Below, one piece after another: positions 61,612 to 61,736 of a stretch of 61,736 nt of DNA. The translations under genes were made by a program, and so were the position numbers. The notes beneath the pieces are model-generated. The model was not told where the DNA came from, did no database searches, and was given only the letters and a program-made list of their open reading frames with translations. Positions within the stretch are counted from its first letter, which is position 1. Each line of letters opens with the position of its first letter. This stretch comes from an uncultured Saprospiraceae bacterium (lineage in GTDB: Bacteria; Bacteroidota; Bacteroidia; Chitinophagales; Saprospiraceae), in NCBI GenBank assembly GCA_937923345.1, contig CAKZVJ010000033.1, forward strand, positions 1-61,736, written 5' to 3'.

Positions 61612-61736
61612 TCCGCTCCGAAAAGTCACGAAACCATAAAATGACTCTTTTGGCGATATTTTTCATTTTCTCAATCCACTGATGCTCAGGCATCACTAAA
61701 TTTCGAGAATAAAAAATCTCATCCAAAATAGCCCAT
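61612..61736. mobile_element. Right-edge copy of the MITE-like element (truncated by the window)
   Basis: TCCGCTCCGAAAAGTCACG matches the 5' end of the element at 47403, with further agreement at TCAATCCACTGA, GCATCACT and AAAATCTCATCCAAAATAGCC. Its other end lies outside the window. Confidence 0.7.

Overview
The window is about 62 kb of chromosome from a member of the Bacteroidota, probably the Saprospiraceae or a close relative. Evidence for the phylum: type IX secretion system (T9SS) C-terminal sorting domains of type A and type B, PorP/SprF and OmpA/PD40 envelope proteins, DUF6089 and GLPGLI-like families, -7 promoter boxes of the form TAnnTTTG, few Shine-Dalgarno sites, and AT-rich spacers. 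The family-level placement is inference from gene style. I see no rRNA, tRNA, CRISPR array, prophage or full insertion sequence.

Layout. (1) 1-8.7 kb: the 3' part of a giant surface adhesin built from near-identical 576-bp repeats, followed by a PorP/SprF-like partner and an OmpA/PD40 protein; this is a T9SS adhesin cassette. (2) 8.8-10.6 kb: a lipoprotein, a decayed gene tail, a 163-bp imperfect palindrome and a small membrane protein. (3) 10.7-22.7 kb: oligopeptidase B, recQ plus a glycosyltransferase, tandem DUF6089 barrels, a subtilase, recF plus a DciA-like gene, and pdhA. (4) 22.8-28.1 kb: a four-gene minus-strand operon encoding a membrane-anchored tandem OmpA-like protein, a long VEVIKE-repeat protein and two signal-less double-P-domain proteins. 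Three of the four share one helix-hairpin-helix type C-terminal module. I recognise no described system here, and it is my main protein-level candidate for something new. (5) 28.9-36.1 kb: YfgM-like TPR protein, ribH, an MBL hydrolase, an HsdR_N-like nuclease-fold protein, tdh-kbl threonine degradation, and comEC. (6) 36.1-48.6 kb: a 53-codon secreted peptide ORF, TPR protein, a pentaheme cytochrome carrying a T9SS tail, miaE, a lysine-rich secreted protein, a prolyl oligopeptidase lipoprotein, GNAT, phosphoesterase, GLPGLI-like, DinB-like and GhrA-like genes. (7) 48.7-61.7 kb: M20 dipeptidase, argS, a PNGase F-like T9SS-exported protein, small envelope proteins, an aldehyde dehydrogenase and a DEAD-box helicase.

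The most striking non-coding signal is a family of about eight GC-rich structured intergenic elements of 100-190 bp, scattered over both strands. Their shared plan is: hairpin 1, then AGTCC, a variable hairpin, GGAC followed by a GnAGCGAAG-like core and often CATGGA, then hairpin 3, then CCCAAA. Outer stem sequences differ from copy to copy while pairing is kept, and one copy has a compensatory change in the AGTCC/GGAC stem. Where a promoter can be seen it lies downstream of the element, so these do not look like 5'-UTR riboswitches. A second dispersed family (about 237 bp, imperfect terminal inverted repeats TCCGCTCCGAAAA) occurs at 47.4 kb and at the right edge, and a REP-like palindrome lies at 55.75 kb. 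Two genes, ribH and the DEAD-box helicase, have the -7 box 4-5 bases before the ATG and are likely leaderless.
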